Assembly (NCBI GenBank): GCA_046727735.1
Contig: JBKPDF010000059.1
Span: 1-64,000 of the forward strand
Direction: 5' to 3'
From: AP-16 sp046727735
Lineage (GTDB): Bacteria > Pseudomonadota > Alphaproteobacteria > Rhizobiales > Xanthobacteraceae
DNA: 64,000 nt
This document shows, in pieces, positions 15,774-23,070 of the stretch; within the stretch, counting starts at the first letter, position 1, and every line of letters starts with the position of its first letter. The translations under genes and the position numbers were made by a program. The notes beneath the pieces are model-generated. The model was given only the letters and a program-made list of their open reading frames with translations, had not been told where the DNA came from and searched no databases.

Positions 15774-16583
15774 CTAATCAATCTCTTCGACGTCACCGGC
15801 GAACTCGATCGCGCAGTACGGACCGCCGTGGAAACGCGCCGCGATCGGGTCGGGTTTCTCGCCGCGGGCGCGGATTTCGGCCGCGAAGCGTTCGGCATCG
15901 TCCTGCGGCGAATAGCCGATTCGGCTCGACGCTTCGTCGAACCAGCGCCGGTCGCGATTATTGGAAACCCCGTACAAAATCAAAAAGTGATAATCCGGCG
16001 CCTCGATCGAGCAGCGCACGAGCTCGACCGTGTCGCGCGGGCTGATCCAGGTCGAAAGCTGCCGCTCGTCCTGCGGCTTGGGCTGGAACGAGCCGATGCG
16101 CAGGCAGGCAACGCTCATCCGGTGCTTGTCGGCATAGAGCCGCCCGAGCGCTTCGCCGAACGCCTTGCTGGCGCCGTATCGGCTGTCCGGCCGCGGCAGC
16201 GCGTTCTCGTCGAGCCGCCGTTCCCGGCGATGGAAACCGACCACGTGATTGGTGCTGGCGAACACGATGCGCCGCGTGCCGCGCCGCCGTGCCGCCTCGA
16301 ACACGTTGTAGGTCCCGGCAATGTTGGCCGGCAGAATCTTTTCCCAAACGTCCTCCTCGGGCACGCCCGCGAGGTGCACCACGCAATCGATGCCGTCGAG
16401 TGCGGCTTCCATCGCGGCAAGCTCGGTGATGTCGGTGTGCACCAGCTCTTCGCCGGCCGCGGCGTCGCCGAGCGGCGCGAGATCGAGCAGCCGCAGCAGC
16501 CGGTAGCGCCCGGCAAGGCCCCCGCGCAGCGCGCGGCCGATGCGCCCCGCCGCCCCGGTGATGAGAACGCGGTTCATGGTCAT
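15774..16583 (-). CDS. NAD-dependent uronate dehydrogenase-like epimerase/dehydratase family protein
   Basis: A 269-residue short-chain (extended SDR) oxidoreductase. The NAD-binding GAAGRIG motif is at residues 10-16 and the catalytic Y136-GAS-K140 motif follows. Segments IVFASTNHVVGF, RPDSRYGASKAFGE, LRIGS and LSTWISPRDTVEL closely resemble the Agrobacterium and Pseudomonas uronate dehydrogenases, which oxidise glucuronate or galacturonate to aldarolactone. The ATG at 16583 has an AAAGGA ribosome-binding site 7 bp upstream. It is 62 bp upstream of the binding-protein gene and probably belongs to the same transport and catabolic unit. Confidence 0.8.
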   Translation of the reverse strand: MTMNRVLITGAAGRIGRALRGGLAGRYRLLRLLDLAPLGDAAAGEELVHTDITELAAMEAALDGIDCVVHLAGVPEEDVWEKILPANIAGTYNVFEAARRRGTRRIVFASTNHVVGFHRRERRLDENALPRPDSRYGASKAFGEALGRLYADKHRMSVACLRIGSFQPKPQDERQLSTWISPRDTVELVRCSIEAPDYHFLILYGVSNNRDRRWFDEASSRIGYSPQDDAERFAAEIRARGEKPDPIAARFHGGPYCAIEFAGDVEEID

Positions 16584-16654
16584 GCGCTGGTCCTTTCTCA
16601 GCAACGACGCGAACGCTACGGGTTTACCTGCTCCTTACTTCGCCACTTCGCCGC

Positions 16655-16795
16655 AAACGCGCTCCCCGACGGGGAGAGGTCGACGGCCGGAGGCTGTCGG
16701 GTGAGGGGATCACGACGTACCGGATCAAACAATGGCCTTTTCCCCTCACCCCTCCCTCTCCCCTCTGGGGAGAGGGAGGAACCCGCGGCGCGCTC
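16655..16795. repeat. dispersed CCCTCCCCC-type palindromic repeat (family A, copy 3)
   Basis: The core hairpins are CTCCCCGACGGGGAG near 16661-16675 and CTCCCCTCTGGGGAG near 16757-16771, joined by GGTGAGGGGATC and TCCCCTCACC segments that pair with each other. The remaining 268-bp gap between the two minus-strand genes contains no plausible gene. Confidence 0.65.
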
Positions 16796-16851
16796 GTTGC
16801 GATAGGCGGGCCCAAACAACCGGTGAAATCATTGGAACGAGCCAAGCGTTC

Positions 16852-17976
16852 TCACCCGAACCGCGCGAGACGAAAGCGCGAGATGTCGTGCGCGGTCGTG
16901 CCCGCTGTCGCGAGATCGGCAAGAATTTCACCGATCACCGGCGCAAACTTGAAACCGTGGCCGGAGCACGGCGAAGCGACGAGGATCTGCGGCGCGCCCG
17001 GCAGGCTGTCGAGCAAAAAGTCGCCATCGGGGGTCACGGTGTAGAGGCAGATCTTGGCCTGCACCAGGCGGCCGTTTGCGGCCGGCAGACATTCGGCGAC
17101 CACTGGGCGGATCAACGCTTCGTCCGCGGGCGACAGCGTACGATCGCATGCATCGGGATCGACCGTCTCGTCGCCATGGTGGTGCTTGGCGAATTTCACG
17201 CCGACCTCGTCGTGCGGAAATCCGTAATACATGCCGCGCTCGCTCTCGATCATGAACACCGGAAATTTCTCGGGCGCAAACAGCGCAACATCGCCCGGCT
17301 CGAACCAGGTCATGACCTGGCGCGTGACACGCAGCGGCAGCGGAACATCGGGCAGCAGCTTCTTCACCCACGGGCCCGCGGCCACGATCACAGTTCCGGC
17401 GTCGATCGTGCCGCGTTCGGTCACGACCCGCACGCTTTCGCCGCGCGGCTCGATCGCGACGGCGCGCTCGCCCATGCGCAACTCGGCTCCCGCAGCGGCG
17501 GCAAGGTCGAGCTGTACCCCGACCGCGCGTTCGGCTGCCAGAATGCCGCCGTCCGGCTGCAGCACGCCGACGCGGTCGGAAGCGATGCGAAAGGCCGGAA
17601 AGCGCCGCATCAGCTCCGGTCCGGCCAGCACCTCGTGCGGCAGATCGTGCGCCCGGGCGGCCGCGAGCGTGCCGGTCACGAGCCTGCCGTCCGGCGGCCC
17701 GATCTCGGCAATCCCGGTGATGCGCAGCAGCGGCCGCCTCGATGCGGCCTCGAGTTCGCGCCAGAGCGCGTAAGCGCGGCGGAGAAGCGGTACGTAGGCG
17801 GGATGCTCGTAATAGCCGAGCCGGATGATGCGGGTCGTACCGTGCGAGGAGCCGCGCTCGTGACCGGGCCGAAAGCGCTCGAGCGCGACGACGCGCTTTC
17901 CTCGGCGGGCGAGTTGGCATGCCGCCGCGCTGCCCATCGCGCCGAGCCCGATCACCGCGACGTCGGTCGTCGGCAT
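16852..17976 (-). CDS. monomeric sarcosine oxidase / N-methyltryptophan oxidase-like flavoprotein
   Basis: A 374-residue FAD enzyme of MSOX length. It has the dinucleotide motif VIGLGAMGSA (G10, G12, G15), the GSSHGTTRIIR segment around residue 45, Lys261 in VGVKFAKH at the position of the oxygen-activating lysine, Cys310 in KICLYTVTPD where FAD attaches covalently in the family, and SGHGFKFAP near the C-terminus. The reaction is oxidation of an N-methyl amino acid with release of formaldehyde and H2O2. The substrate is unknown. It may be read with the XRE regulator gene 49 bp upstream. Confidence 0.88.
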   Translation of the reverse strand: MPTTDVAVIGLGAMGSAAACQLARRGKRVVALERFRPGHERGSSHGTTRIIRLGYYEHPAYVPLLRRAYALWRELEAASRRPLLRITGIAEIGPPDGRLVTGTLAAARAHDLPHEVLAGPELMRRFPAFRIASDRVGVLQPDGGILAAERAVGVQLDLAAAAGAELRMGERAVAIEPRGESVRVVTERGTIDAGTVIVAAGPWVKKLLPDVPLPLRVTRQVMTWFEPGDVALFAPEKFPVFMIESERGMYYGFPHDEVGVKFAKHHHGDETVDPDACDRTLSPADEALIRPVVAECLPAANGRLVQAKICLYTVTPDGDFLLDSLPGAPQILVASPCSGHGFKFAPVIGEILADLATAGTTAHDISRFRLARFG

Positions 17977-18025
17977 CAGCAGCCCGCCGCGATCGATTCC
18001 GCGCGCGCTCGCGGAGCCGAGCCGT

Positions 18026-18829
18026 TCACGCTGCCCATCGCTGAAAAATCCCCGCGGTGGCCGGGTCGGCGGGAAAGAAGCACTCGATGCGGATCTCCTG
18101 AACGGTGACGTCGCGAGCCGTTCCCAAGGTGGCGATCGTCGTGAACAGGTTCAGCGACGTATCGGACTTGTTGAAATGCATGGTGACGACCGGCTGTTCG
18201 GAATCGGTCAGCGGGATTTCCGAGAGATTGGGAACGTCCGGATAGGCCAGCAGTCGCGCCAGCAGCCCGGCCGTCTCGCTCGAGCCGTCGGCGAGTGCGT
18301 CGGCGCGCACGCTGCGGAGAAAATAGAGCGCCACTTCGCGCCAATTCGTCAGCCACGGACGCAGCGGATTGGGCGCGATCAACGCATCCGCAAGGTTCAC
18401 GGGCTGGGCCGGATCCGGTTTCCAGTCGAGACTGTCGGTCAGGAACGAGACGAGCGCTCGGCCACCGCGGTTGCAGCGGAGCAGGTTCCAACGGCGGTCG
18501 ACCACGAAGGCCGGATAAGGCTCCTGCTGCAGCAGCATGAAATCGAGCGCGCGATGGACCAGCGCCAATTCCGGAGCATCGAGCGGGCGCTCGCGCCATG
18601 CCGGCGCAAAGCCGGCCGCGCGCAACAGCGCGTTCTGCTCGCGAAACGGCAGGTCGAGCGCGGCCGCGAGCGGCAGCACCATGTCGCGGCTCGGAGCGGT
18701 GCGCCGGCTCTCCAGAAAGCTGACGTGCCGCTGCGAGACTTCGGCCAGATGCGCGAGCCCGAGCTGCGATAGGCCGCGCCGCCGCCGCCACGCACGCAGC
18801 CGCGACGCGAAGTCGGAATTTTCGGTCAT
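18026..18829 (-). CDS. XRE family regulator with MmyB-like ligand-binding domain
   Basis: A 267-residue protein. An XRE helix-turn-helix at about residues 8-62 (FASRLRAWRRRRGLSQLGLAHLAEVSQRHVSFLE) is followed by the MmyB-like domain, recognised by RxxLDFMLLQQEPYPAFVVDRRWNLLRCNRGG and the ending ECFFPADPATAGIFQRWA. The MmyB domain binds a hydrophobic or fatty-acid-like ligand. The ATG at 18829 is chosen because it starts at the usual distance from the HTH. The gene is divergent from a DMT transporter gene (80-bp gap) and 49 bp upstream of the sarcosine-oxidase-like gene, which are its probable targets. Confidence 0.88.
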   Translation of the reverse strand: MTENSDFASRLRAWRRRRGLSQLGLAHLAEVSQRHVSFLESRRTAPSRDMVLPLAAALDLPFREQNALLRAAGFAPAWRERPLDAPELALVHRALDFMLLQQEPYPAFVVDRRWNLLRCNRGGRALVSFLTDSLDWKPDPAQPVNLADALIAPNPLRPWLTNWREVALYFLRSVRADALADGSSETAGLLARLLAYPDVPNLSEIPLTDSEQPVVTMHFNKSDTSLNLFTTIATLGTARDVTVQEIRIECFFPADPATAGIFQRWAA

Positions 18830-18909
18830 GATTACCTGACGCGTAGTTGCCCGGTCCGCGGTGGTCGACATCATGGCGATGGGATCGGTCGCGGTAAAGG
18901 AGCGCGGCG

Positions 18910-19791
18910 ATGCGAGAGCGAGCGGGCGTCGCGGTCGCCGTTCTGTCGAGCGCGGTGGGCGGCGGCGCCGCGGTCGCGACCCGATATCTGGTCGCGAGCG
19001 CCGACCCGTTCACGCTCGCGGCCGTGCGTTTCGGCGGCGGGGTGGTTTGTCTGTTGCCGCTTGCGCTGTTGCTGCGCGTGCGCTGGCCGGCGGGTCGGGA
19101 TCAGCCGCGCGTCGCCGCCTTGGGCTTGCTGTTCTTCGCGCTATTCTTCGTGTTCTACAACCTGGCGCTCGGCTACACGACGGTCGCGCGCGGCACCCTG
19201 GCACTTTCCACGCTGCCGGTCATGACGATGCTGGTCGGCGCTCTCCTCGGCGTCGAGGTGTTGACCGCGCGCAAGAGCATCGGCGTCGTGATCGCAACGT
19301 GCGGGGTCGCCGCCGCGCTTGCGTCGGAATTGGCCAGGACGGTCCCCGGCGCGTGGCGCGGCGACCTGATCATGGCTGGCGCGACCTTGTGCATGGCGCT
19401 CTACAATGTGTGGTCCCGGCCGTTCATCGCCCGGTCGAGCCCGCTCGGCTTCGTGACGGCCGGAATGTCCGCGGGAGCCGCCGCGCTGGTGTTCATCAGC
19501 GCGCTCGTTGGCGGGCCCCCGCGGCTCGGCGCGCTCACGAGCCCGCAATGGATCGCCGCGGCTTACCTCGCGGCCGGCGGCGGAGCGCTCGCGTTTTTCC
19601 TCTGGGTTTGGGCGTTGCAGCACGCGAGCCCCACGCGGGTCGCCAACACCATGACGGTCAATCCCATCGTGGCCGGCCTTCTGGCTGCGGGTCTGCTGGG
19701 CGAGCCGCTCACTTTCAACCTCGCGGTCGGCTTGATCGCGGTATTTGCAGGCATTTGGATCGCGACGACGGACGGGTCCGCCGCTCGCTAG
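18910..19791 (+). CDS. EamA/DMT superfamily transporter
   Basis: A 293-residue inner-membrane protein with ten hydrophobic segments in two EamA repeats (first ends near residue 135, second starts near residue 150). Conserved features include the first-repeat stretch YNLALGYTTVARGTLALSTLPVMTMLVGAL and the second-repeat ending ASPTRVANTMTVNPIVAGLLA. Members export amino acids, metabolites or drugs. The start has an AAAGGAG ribosome-binding site about 9 bp upstream. The divergent XRE/MmyB regulator probably controls it. Confidence 0.9.
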   Translation: MRERAGVAVAVLSSAVGGGAAVATRYLVASADPFTLAAVRFGGGVVCLLPLALLLRVRWPAGRDQPRVAALGLLFFALFFVFYNLALGYTTVARGTLALSTLPVMTMLVGALLGVEVLTARKSIGVVIATCGVAAALASELARTVPGAWRGDLIMAGATLCMALYNVWSRPFIARSSPLGFVTAGMSAGAAALVFISALVGGPPRLGALTSPQWIAAAYLAAGGGALAFFLWVWALQHASPTRVANTMTVNPIVAGLLAAGLLGEPLTFNLAVGLIAVFAGIWIATTDGSAAR

Positions 19792-19868
19792 GCGGTTCGC
19801 GCGCCGAGGCTACGGATTGGCAACGCTTTGGTGGGAGGCTTGCGCGCGACGGCGGGGACGGATCACCG

Positions 19869-20624
19869 ATGGCCACATCCCTCTGGCGCGCGCAACGAAA
19901 CGCCCAAGCGCTGGCGCGGCTGCGGCGCAATCTGCCGGACGTCTTTCCGGCGCAGGTCGTGGTGCACGCCCTCGCGCGCCCGTTCATTCCGCCGACGCCG
20001 CGCCGGGCCGTGGAAGCATATTGGCGCCACCACCCTGTCCGGGCCGACCGGCTTGCCCGTGCGCTCGCGGCGCTGAGCGGCGCGCCGGCGGGCTGGACAT
20101 GGCGCACCGAGACTCGCAACCCATCGTACGGTGTGCCCGGCTTTCGCCTGCCGCCGGCGCCGTTCCGCAAAAAACGCTACGCCAAAGGCCCGGGGCATTG
20201 CTGCGTCTGTGGACAGCCGGTGTTCCGGTTCGGCTGGCATCGCGATCTGTGGCGTGACGGGCGTCCCAACCGGAATGCGAGCTGGCACGCGTGCTGCGTC
20301 GCAGCTTGGCAGCTCTGGAAGGCTCCGAGCGACCACGTTCGGTATTTGCGGCGCCTGCAAAAGCACCGCTGTGCCATCACGGGCGCGCGGCTCAGCAAGG
20401 ACGCCGAAGTCGATCACCGTGTGCCGCTGTTCGAGATCTGGCGCCGCGCCGCGCGAGCCCGCACTGATGCCTGGCCGGGGCTTCTCGCCTATTGGGGCGT
20501 GCCGAACCTGCAGGTCGTCAATCGCTCGGCCCACGTCGAGAAATGCGGACAGGAATCGGCAGCACGCGCACTCTTGCGGCGAACCGCATCCGCGCGGACG
20601 GACACGAGCGCGCCCGCCGGGTAA
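19869..20624 (+). CDS. HNH-type zinc-binding protein of unknown function
   Basis: A 251-residue basic protein. The N-terminal 100 residues are unrecognised. Then a zinc-finger-like part follows: C111-C112-x-C114, H140-x-C142-C143 and C168, and an HNH-like core EVDHRVPLFEIW (D182, H183), NLQVVNR (N213, N218) and SAHVEKC (H222, C226). The order D-H...N...H fits the HNH nuclease fold, so a DNA nuclease activity is possible but unproven. The frame is open far upstream, but ATG 19869 begins the conserved-looking protein. It stands alone, convergent with the DUF938 gene 1 bp away. Confidence 0.7.
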   Translation: MATSLWRAQRNAQALARLRRNLPDVFPAQVVVHALARPFIPPTPRRAVEAYWRHHPVRADRLARALAALSGAPAGWTWRTETRNPSYGVPGFRLPPAPFRKKRYAKGPGHCCVCGQPVFRFGWHRDLWRDGRPNRNASWHACCVAAWQLWKAPSDHVRYLRRLQKHRCAITGARLSKDAEVDHRVPLFEIWRRAARARTDAWPGLLAYWGVPNLQVVNRSAHVEKCGQESAARALLRRTASARTDTSAPAG

Positions 20625-20625
20625 C

Positions 20626-21288
20626 TCAACGCGCGAAAATCAGGATCAAGTTGTTCGCCGGCATGGCGACGAGCTCGACCATGCGCAGGCCGCCGCGCTC
20701 CGCCAGCGCCGCAAGATCGCTCGTGTCCCGCACACCCCATTCGGCATTGGCGTTGCGCAGGCTCGCATCGAAAGCGGCATTGCTGTCCGCCGTATGCCGG
20801 CCTTGGCGCATGAACGGCCCGTAGACGAACATGCGCCCATCGGCGCGCAGATGCCGCGCCGCCCCGGCAAACAATCCTTCCGCGACGCGCCAGGGCGCGA
20901 TGTGCAGCACATTGGCGCAAAATATGCCCAGCACGCCAGACCGGCCCAGCGGAGACGGCAAATCCCAATCGGGGTCGGAGACGTCGATGGGCGCCGGCGC
21001 GCGCAAGTTTGCGAGACCGGCGTGCTGCCGCCACGCCGCGATGCTGACGAGGTGCGGTTCGAGACAATCGCTCGGCCACCAAACGATGTGCGGTGCGCGG
21101 CGGGCGAATTCCACGATGTGCTGACCGGTCCCGCTCCCGATCTCGAGCACGTCCCCGGACTTGTCGGTCAGGAATTTCTCCAGGACCGACCAGATCGGCC
21201 CGCAATTGCGATGGAACGCAGGCGCGTCGAGCCGCCCGTCGGGCGCCGCCGCGGCGAGGTTTGCGAAATTCGTCACGAACTGCGTCAT
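20626..21288 (-). CDS. DUF938 SAM-dependent methyltransferase
   Basis: A 220-residue class I methyltransferase. The SAM-binding motif VLEIGSGTGQHIVEFAR begins near residue 50, followed by WWPSDCLEPHLVSIAAW, a DUF938 hallmark, and ANVLHIAPW and YGPFMRQGRHTADSN later. The substrate is unknown. Two ATG codons are in frame; 21288 is used because it gives MTQFVTNFANLAAAAP, the shorter and more usual N-terminus. It converges on the HNH-type gene. Confidence 0.85.
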   Translation of the reverse strand: MTQFVTNFANLAAAAPDGRLDAPAFHRNCGPIWSVLEKFLTDKSGDVLEIGSGTGQHIVEFARRAPHIVWWPSDCLEPHLVSIAAWRQHAGLANLRAPAPIDVSDPDWDLPSPLGRSGVLGIFCANVLHIAPWRVAEGLFAGAARHLRADGRMFVYGPFMRQGRHTADSNAAFDASLRNANAEWGVRDTSDLAALAERGGLRMVELVAMPANNLILIFAR

Positions 21289-21461
21289 GCGTCGCGGCAA
21301 GTTTGCCCGCCGGCAGCCGCCATTCTAGCACGAGCCCGTCAGCGTGCTGACCTGACATGGCACCGGCGGAGGCGGCGGCGCGTCCGGAACCCAAGCCGAA
21401 AGCCGATGATTGATCCGGGACACGAACTCTTGCGAGGGTAAGCCCGGCCGCGAGGCGAAGC

Positions 21462-21707
21462 ATGACCCAAGAAGTCCTACGCTGGCTCGCCTCGATCATG
21501 ACGATGGGACCAGGGCTGGTGATCGCGGCGCGGGTACGGCCTGTACTGATGGGGTGGGCGTTCGTCGGGCTCACGATCGGGGCGCTGATCTGGACCCTCG
21601 CCGGTTATCTGGCAAGCGACTATCCGTTGGTCGCCCAGAACGTCGCCATCACCTTGATCAACACGCTTGGCATCTATCGGTGGCTGATCTGGAAGGGAAA
21701 GGCCTGA
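21462..21707 (+). CDS. small three-helix membrane protein
   Basis: An 81-residue hydrophobic protein with three predicted helices, near residues 14-28 (GPGLVIAARV), 29-50 (VLMGWAFVGLTIGALIWTLAGYL) and 55-75 (LVAQNVAITLINTLGIYRWLIW). The NxxxTLINxxGIYRW ending recalls PQ-loop or SemiSWEET-like sugar transporter halves, which act as dimers, but the similarity is only by eye. A possible GAGG ribosome-binding site precedes the ATG. No operon partner is evident. Confidence 0.55.
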   Translation: MTQEVLRWLASIMTMGPGLVIAARVRPVLMGWAFVGLTIGALIWTLAGYLASDYPLVAQNVAITLINTLGIYRWLIWKGKA

Positions 21708-21850
21708 CCGAGCCAGCCGAAGGTGCGGCTGCGGCGCCTCGCGTTAGCGCGTGCGATCCTGCGCGCATCAACGCGATCGCGCGTGATCGACGGGATCGAA
21801 CTATCGGCCCGTGCGGGACGGGATGACGCTCGATCAGGCGCCGTGGCATG

Positions 21851-21866
21851 CTGAACATTTGTTCAG
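21851..21866. promoter_or_regulatory. 16-bp palindrome CTGAACA-TT-TGTTCAG
   Basis: The seven-base arms are perfect. A degenerate copy (ATGAACAAATATTCAG) lies 72 bp downstream. The pattern resembles a dimeric-repressor operator. The core GAACATTTGTTC also resembles the LexA box of Gram-positive bacteria, but not the GTTC-N7-GTTC direct repeat used by alphaproteobacterial LexA. The binding protein is unknown. Confidence 0.4.
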
Positions 21867-21922
21867 ATCGGCGCCCGCGCGATCATGCTACGTTATGTGC
21901 CATGGAAGAGAGAATTCCGTTC

Positions 21923-21938
21923 ATGAACAAATATTCAG
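21923..21938. promoter_or_regulatory. second related palindrome ATGAACA-AA-TATTCAG
   Basis: Compared with the perfect palindrome at 21851, the outer TGAA/TTCA arms are kept and the centre differs. Its position between the perfect copy and the DUF1236 start suggests a two-site operator, although chance cannot be excluded. Confidence 0.3.
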
Positions 21939-22079
21939 AGCGCAGGTAATTAGGTCGGGACCGGCGCCGGCTGTTAAGCAAACAGAGGTCTTGAAAGAAT
22001 TTTTGGAACGCGGCTGCGAACTTCGCAACCCGATCCGAGTTATTTCGGTCACGAACACCATTCACCAAGGGAGGTTTGC

Positions 22080-22934
22080 ATGAGGAACGCGTTGATGCGT
22101 TCGGTGCTGGCGGTGACCGCGGCGGCCGCTCTCGTCGCGAGCGCAACGCTGGCGTCGGCGCAAGGTCCCGTCGGTCCCGGAGGCGGCGGCGGCCAGCATA
22201 TGCGGCAAGGTCCGGCCGGCGGCGGAGGCGGCGGCCCGCGCGGCGGCGTCTCCGGCGGCGGCGGCCACGCACCCAGCATGGGAACGCAGAGCCGGGGCGG
22301 CGGACAGTCTGGCGGCTTTGCCCAGTCTCACAGGCCTTCGCAGGCCGGCCCGATGCACGTCCAGCGCGGCCCTTCCCACGGCCCGCAACACATGACGCGC
22401 GGCGAGCGGAGTCGAGGCGGGGAGACGAGGGCGCTACATAGCCAGCGCGGTCAAGCGCTGGCCGAGCAGCGCCACCGTGGCAAGTCGCTTGCCGAGCAGC
22501 GTCACCGGGGGAAGGCGCTGGCTGAGCAGCGCCACCGCGGCCAGACGCTCGCCGAGCAGCGACGGATGCATGGGCAAAACCTGAAGACTACGAGCAAGAC
22601 CGGCACTCAGACCCGCGCGACCCGGACCGAGCGTGGCAAGCAAGCGTTCGCCCAGGCCGGCACGCGAAGCAAGATTTCGCTCACGTCCCAGCAGCGCGCG
22701 CGCATCCACAACGTCGTGCTGCACCGCGACTTCTCGCGGCTCCGCGTCAGGCACGTCAATTTCGCCATCCGGATTGGCGTGTTCGTCCCGCGCAGCTTCA
22801 CCCTGTTCGTGATTCCCGAGGACATCGTGGTCATCGTCCCGCAGTTCCGGCGTTTCCGGTGCTTCATCTTCGGCGATGAGCTCGTGATCGTGGATCCGTT
22901 CACCTTCGAGATCGTCGCCATCATCCCGGTCTAG
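22080..22934 (+). CDS. secreted DUF1236-type protein with decapeptide tandem repeats
   Basis: A 284-residue exported protein. A signal peptide covers residues 1-27 (AAAALVASATLASAQ, cleavage after ASA). A Gly-rich stretch follows (about 30-90). Residues 121-160 hold four tandem decapeptides close to RHRGKxLAEQ. The C-terminal 85 residues, from SLTSQQRARIHNVVL onward, fit the DUF1236 domain found in many Bradyrhizobium periplasmic proteins. A GGGAGG ribosome-binding site lies 6 bp before the ATG. The function is unknown; the basic repeats and glycine linker suggest a flexible envelope or nucleic-acid-adhering role, by inference. A strong terminator follows. Confidence 0.8.
   Translation: MRNALMRSVLAVTAAAALVASATLASAQGPVGPGGGGGQHMRQGPAGGGGGGPRGGVSGGGGHAPSMGTQSRGGGQSGGFAQSHRPSQAGPMHVQRGPSHGPQHMTRGERSRGGETRALHSQRGQALAEQRHRGKSLAEQRHRGKALAEQRHRGQTLAEQRRMHGQNLKTTSKTGTQTRATRTERGKQAFAQAGTRSKISLTSQQRARIHNVVLHRDFSRLRVRHVNFAIRIGVFVPRSFTLFVIPEDIVVIVPQFRRFRCFIFGDELVIVDPFTFEIVAIIPV
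22440..22559 (+). repeat. four tandem 30-bp repeats inside the DUF1236-type gene
   Basis: Four in-frame 30-bp units each end GCCGAGCAGC or GCTGAGCAGC and encode RHRGKxLAEQ-type decapeptides; the first unit is the most divergent (SQRGQALAEQ). Third-position differences between units show that they are not brand new copies. Confidence 0.85.
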
Positions 22935-22963
22935 GCAACCGGCGACGGACCCGAGGGGAAGCC

Positions 22964-22998
22964 GAGGCCCCGTCCGATCCATCGGGCGGGGCCTCTTT
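22964..22998 (+). terminator. intrinsic terminator after the DUF1236-type gene
   Basis: Perfect nine-base arms GAGGCCCCG (22964-22972) and CGGGGCCTC (22987-22995) enclose a 14-base loop and are followed by TTT. It lies 30 bp after the stop codon at 22934. Confidence 0.8.
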
Positions 22999-23070
22999 CA
23001 TGTTGCGTGATCCGATGTGGCGGGCCTGACTAACCATCACATAACTTTGCCCGCCCGGCGGGACAGGGAA

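Larger units (their letters stand above)
21708..22079. other. intergenic region upstream of the DUF1236 gene
   Basis: A 372-bp gap with lower GC than its surroundings. It holds two related palindromes (21851-21866 and 21923-21938) about 72 bp apart and a GGGAGG ribosome-binding site just before the 22080 start. No convincing gene is seen; in-frame stretches are short and lack ribosome-binding sites. Confidence 0.5.

Noticed and set aside
21851..21866. LexA box in front of the DUF1236 gene
   Set aside because: GAACATTTGTTC resembles the Gram-positive box, but alphaproteobacterial LexA uses a GTTC-N7-GTTC direct repeat, and the downstream gene is not an SOS gene. It is reported only as a palindrome of unknown partner.
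22005..22030. GGAAC upstream of the DUF1236 gene as an EcfG promoter
   Set aside because: No CGTT lies at the required spacing.
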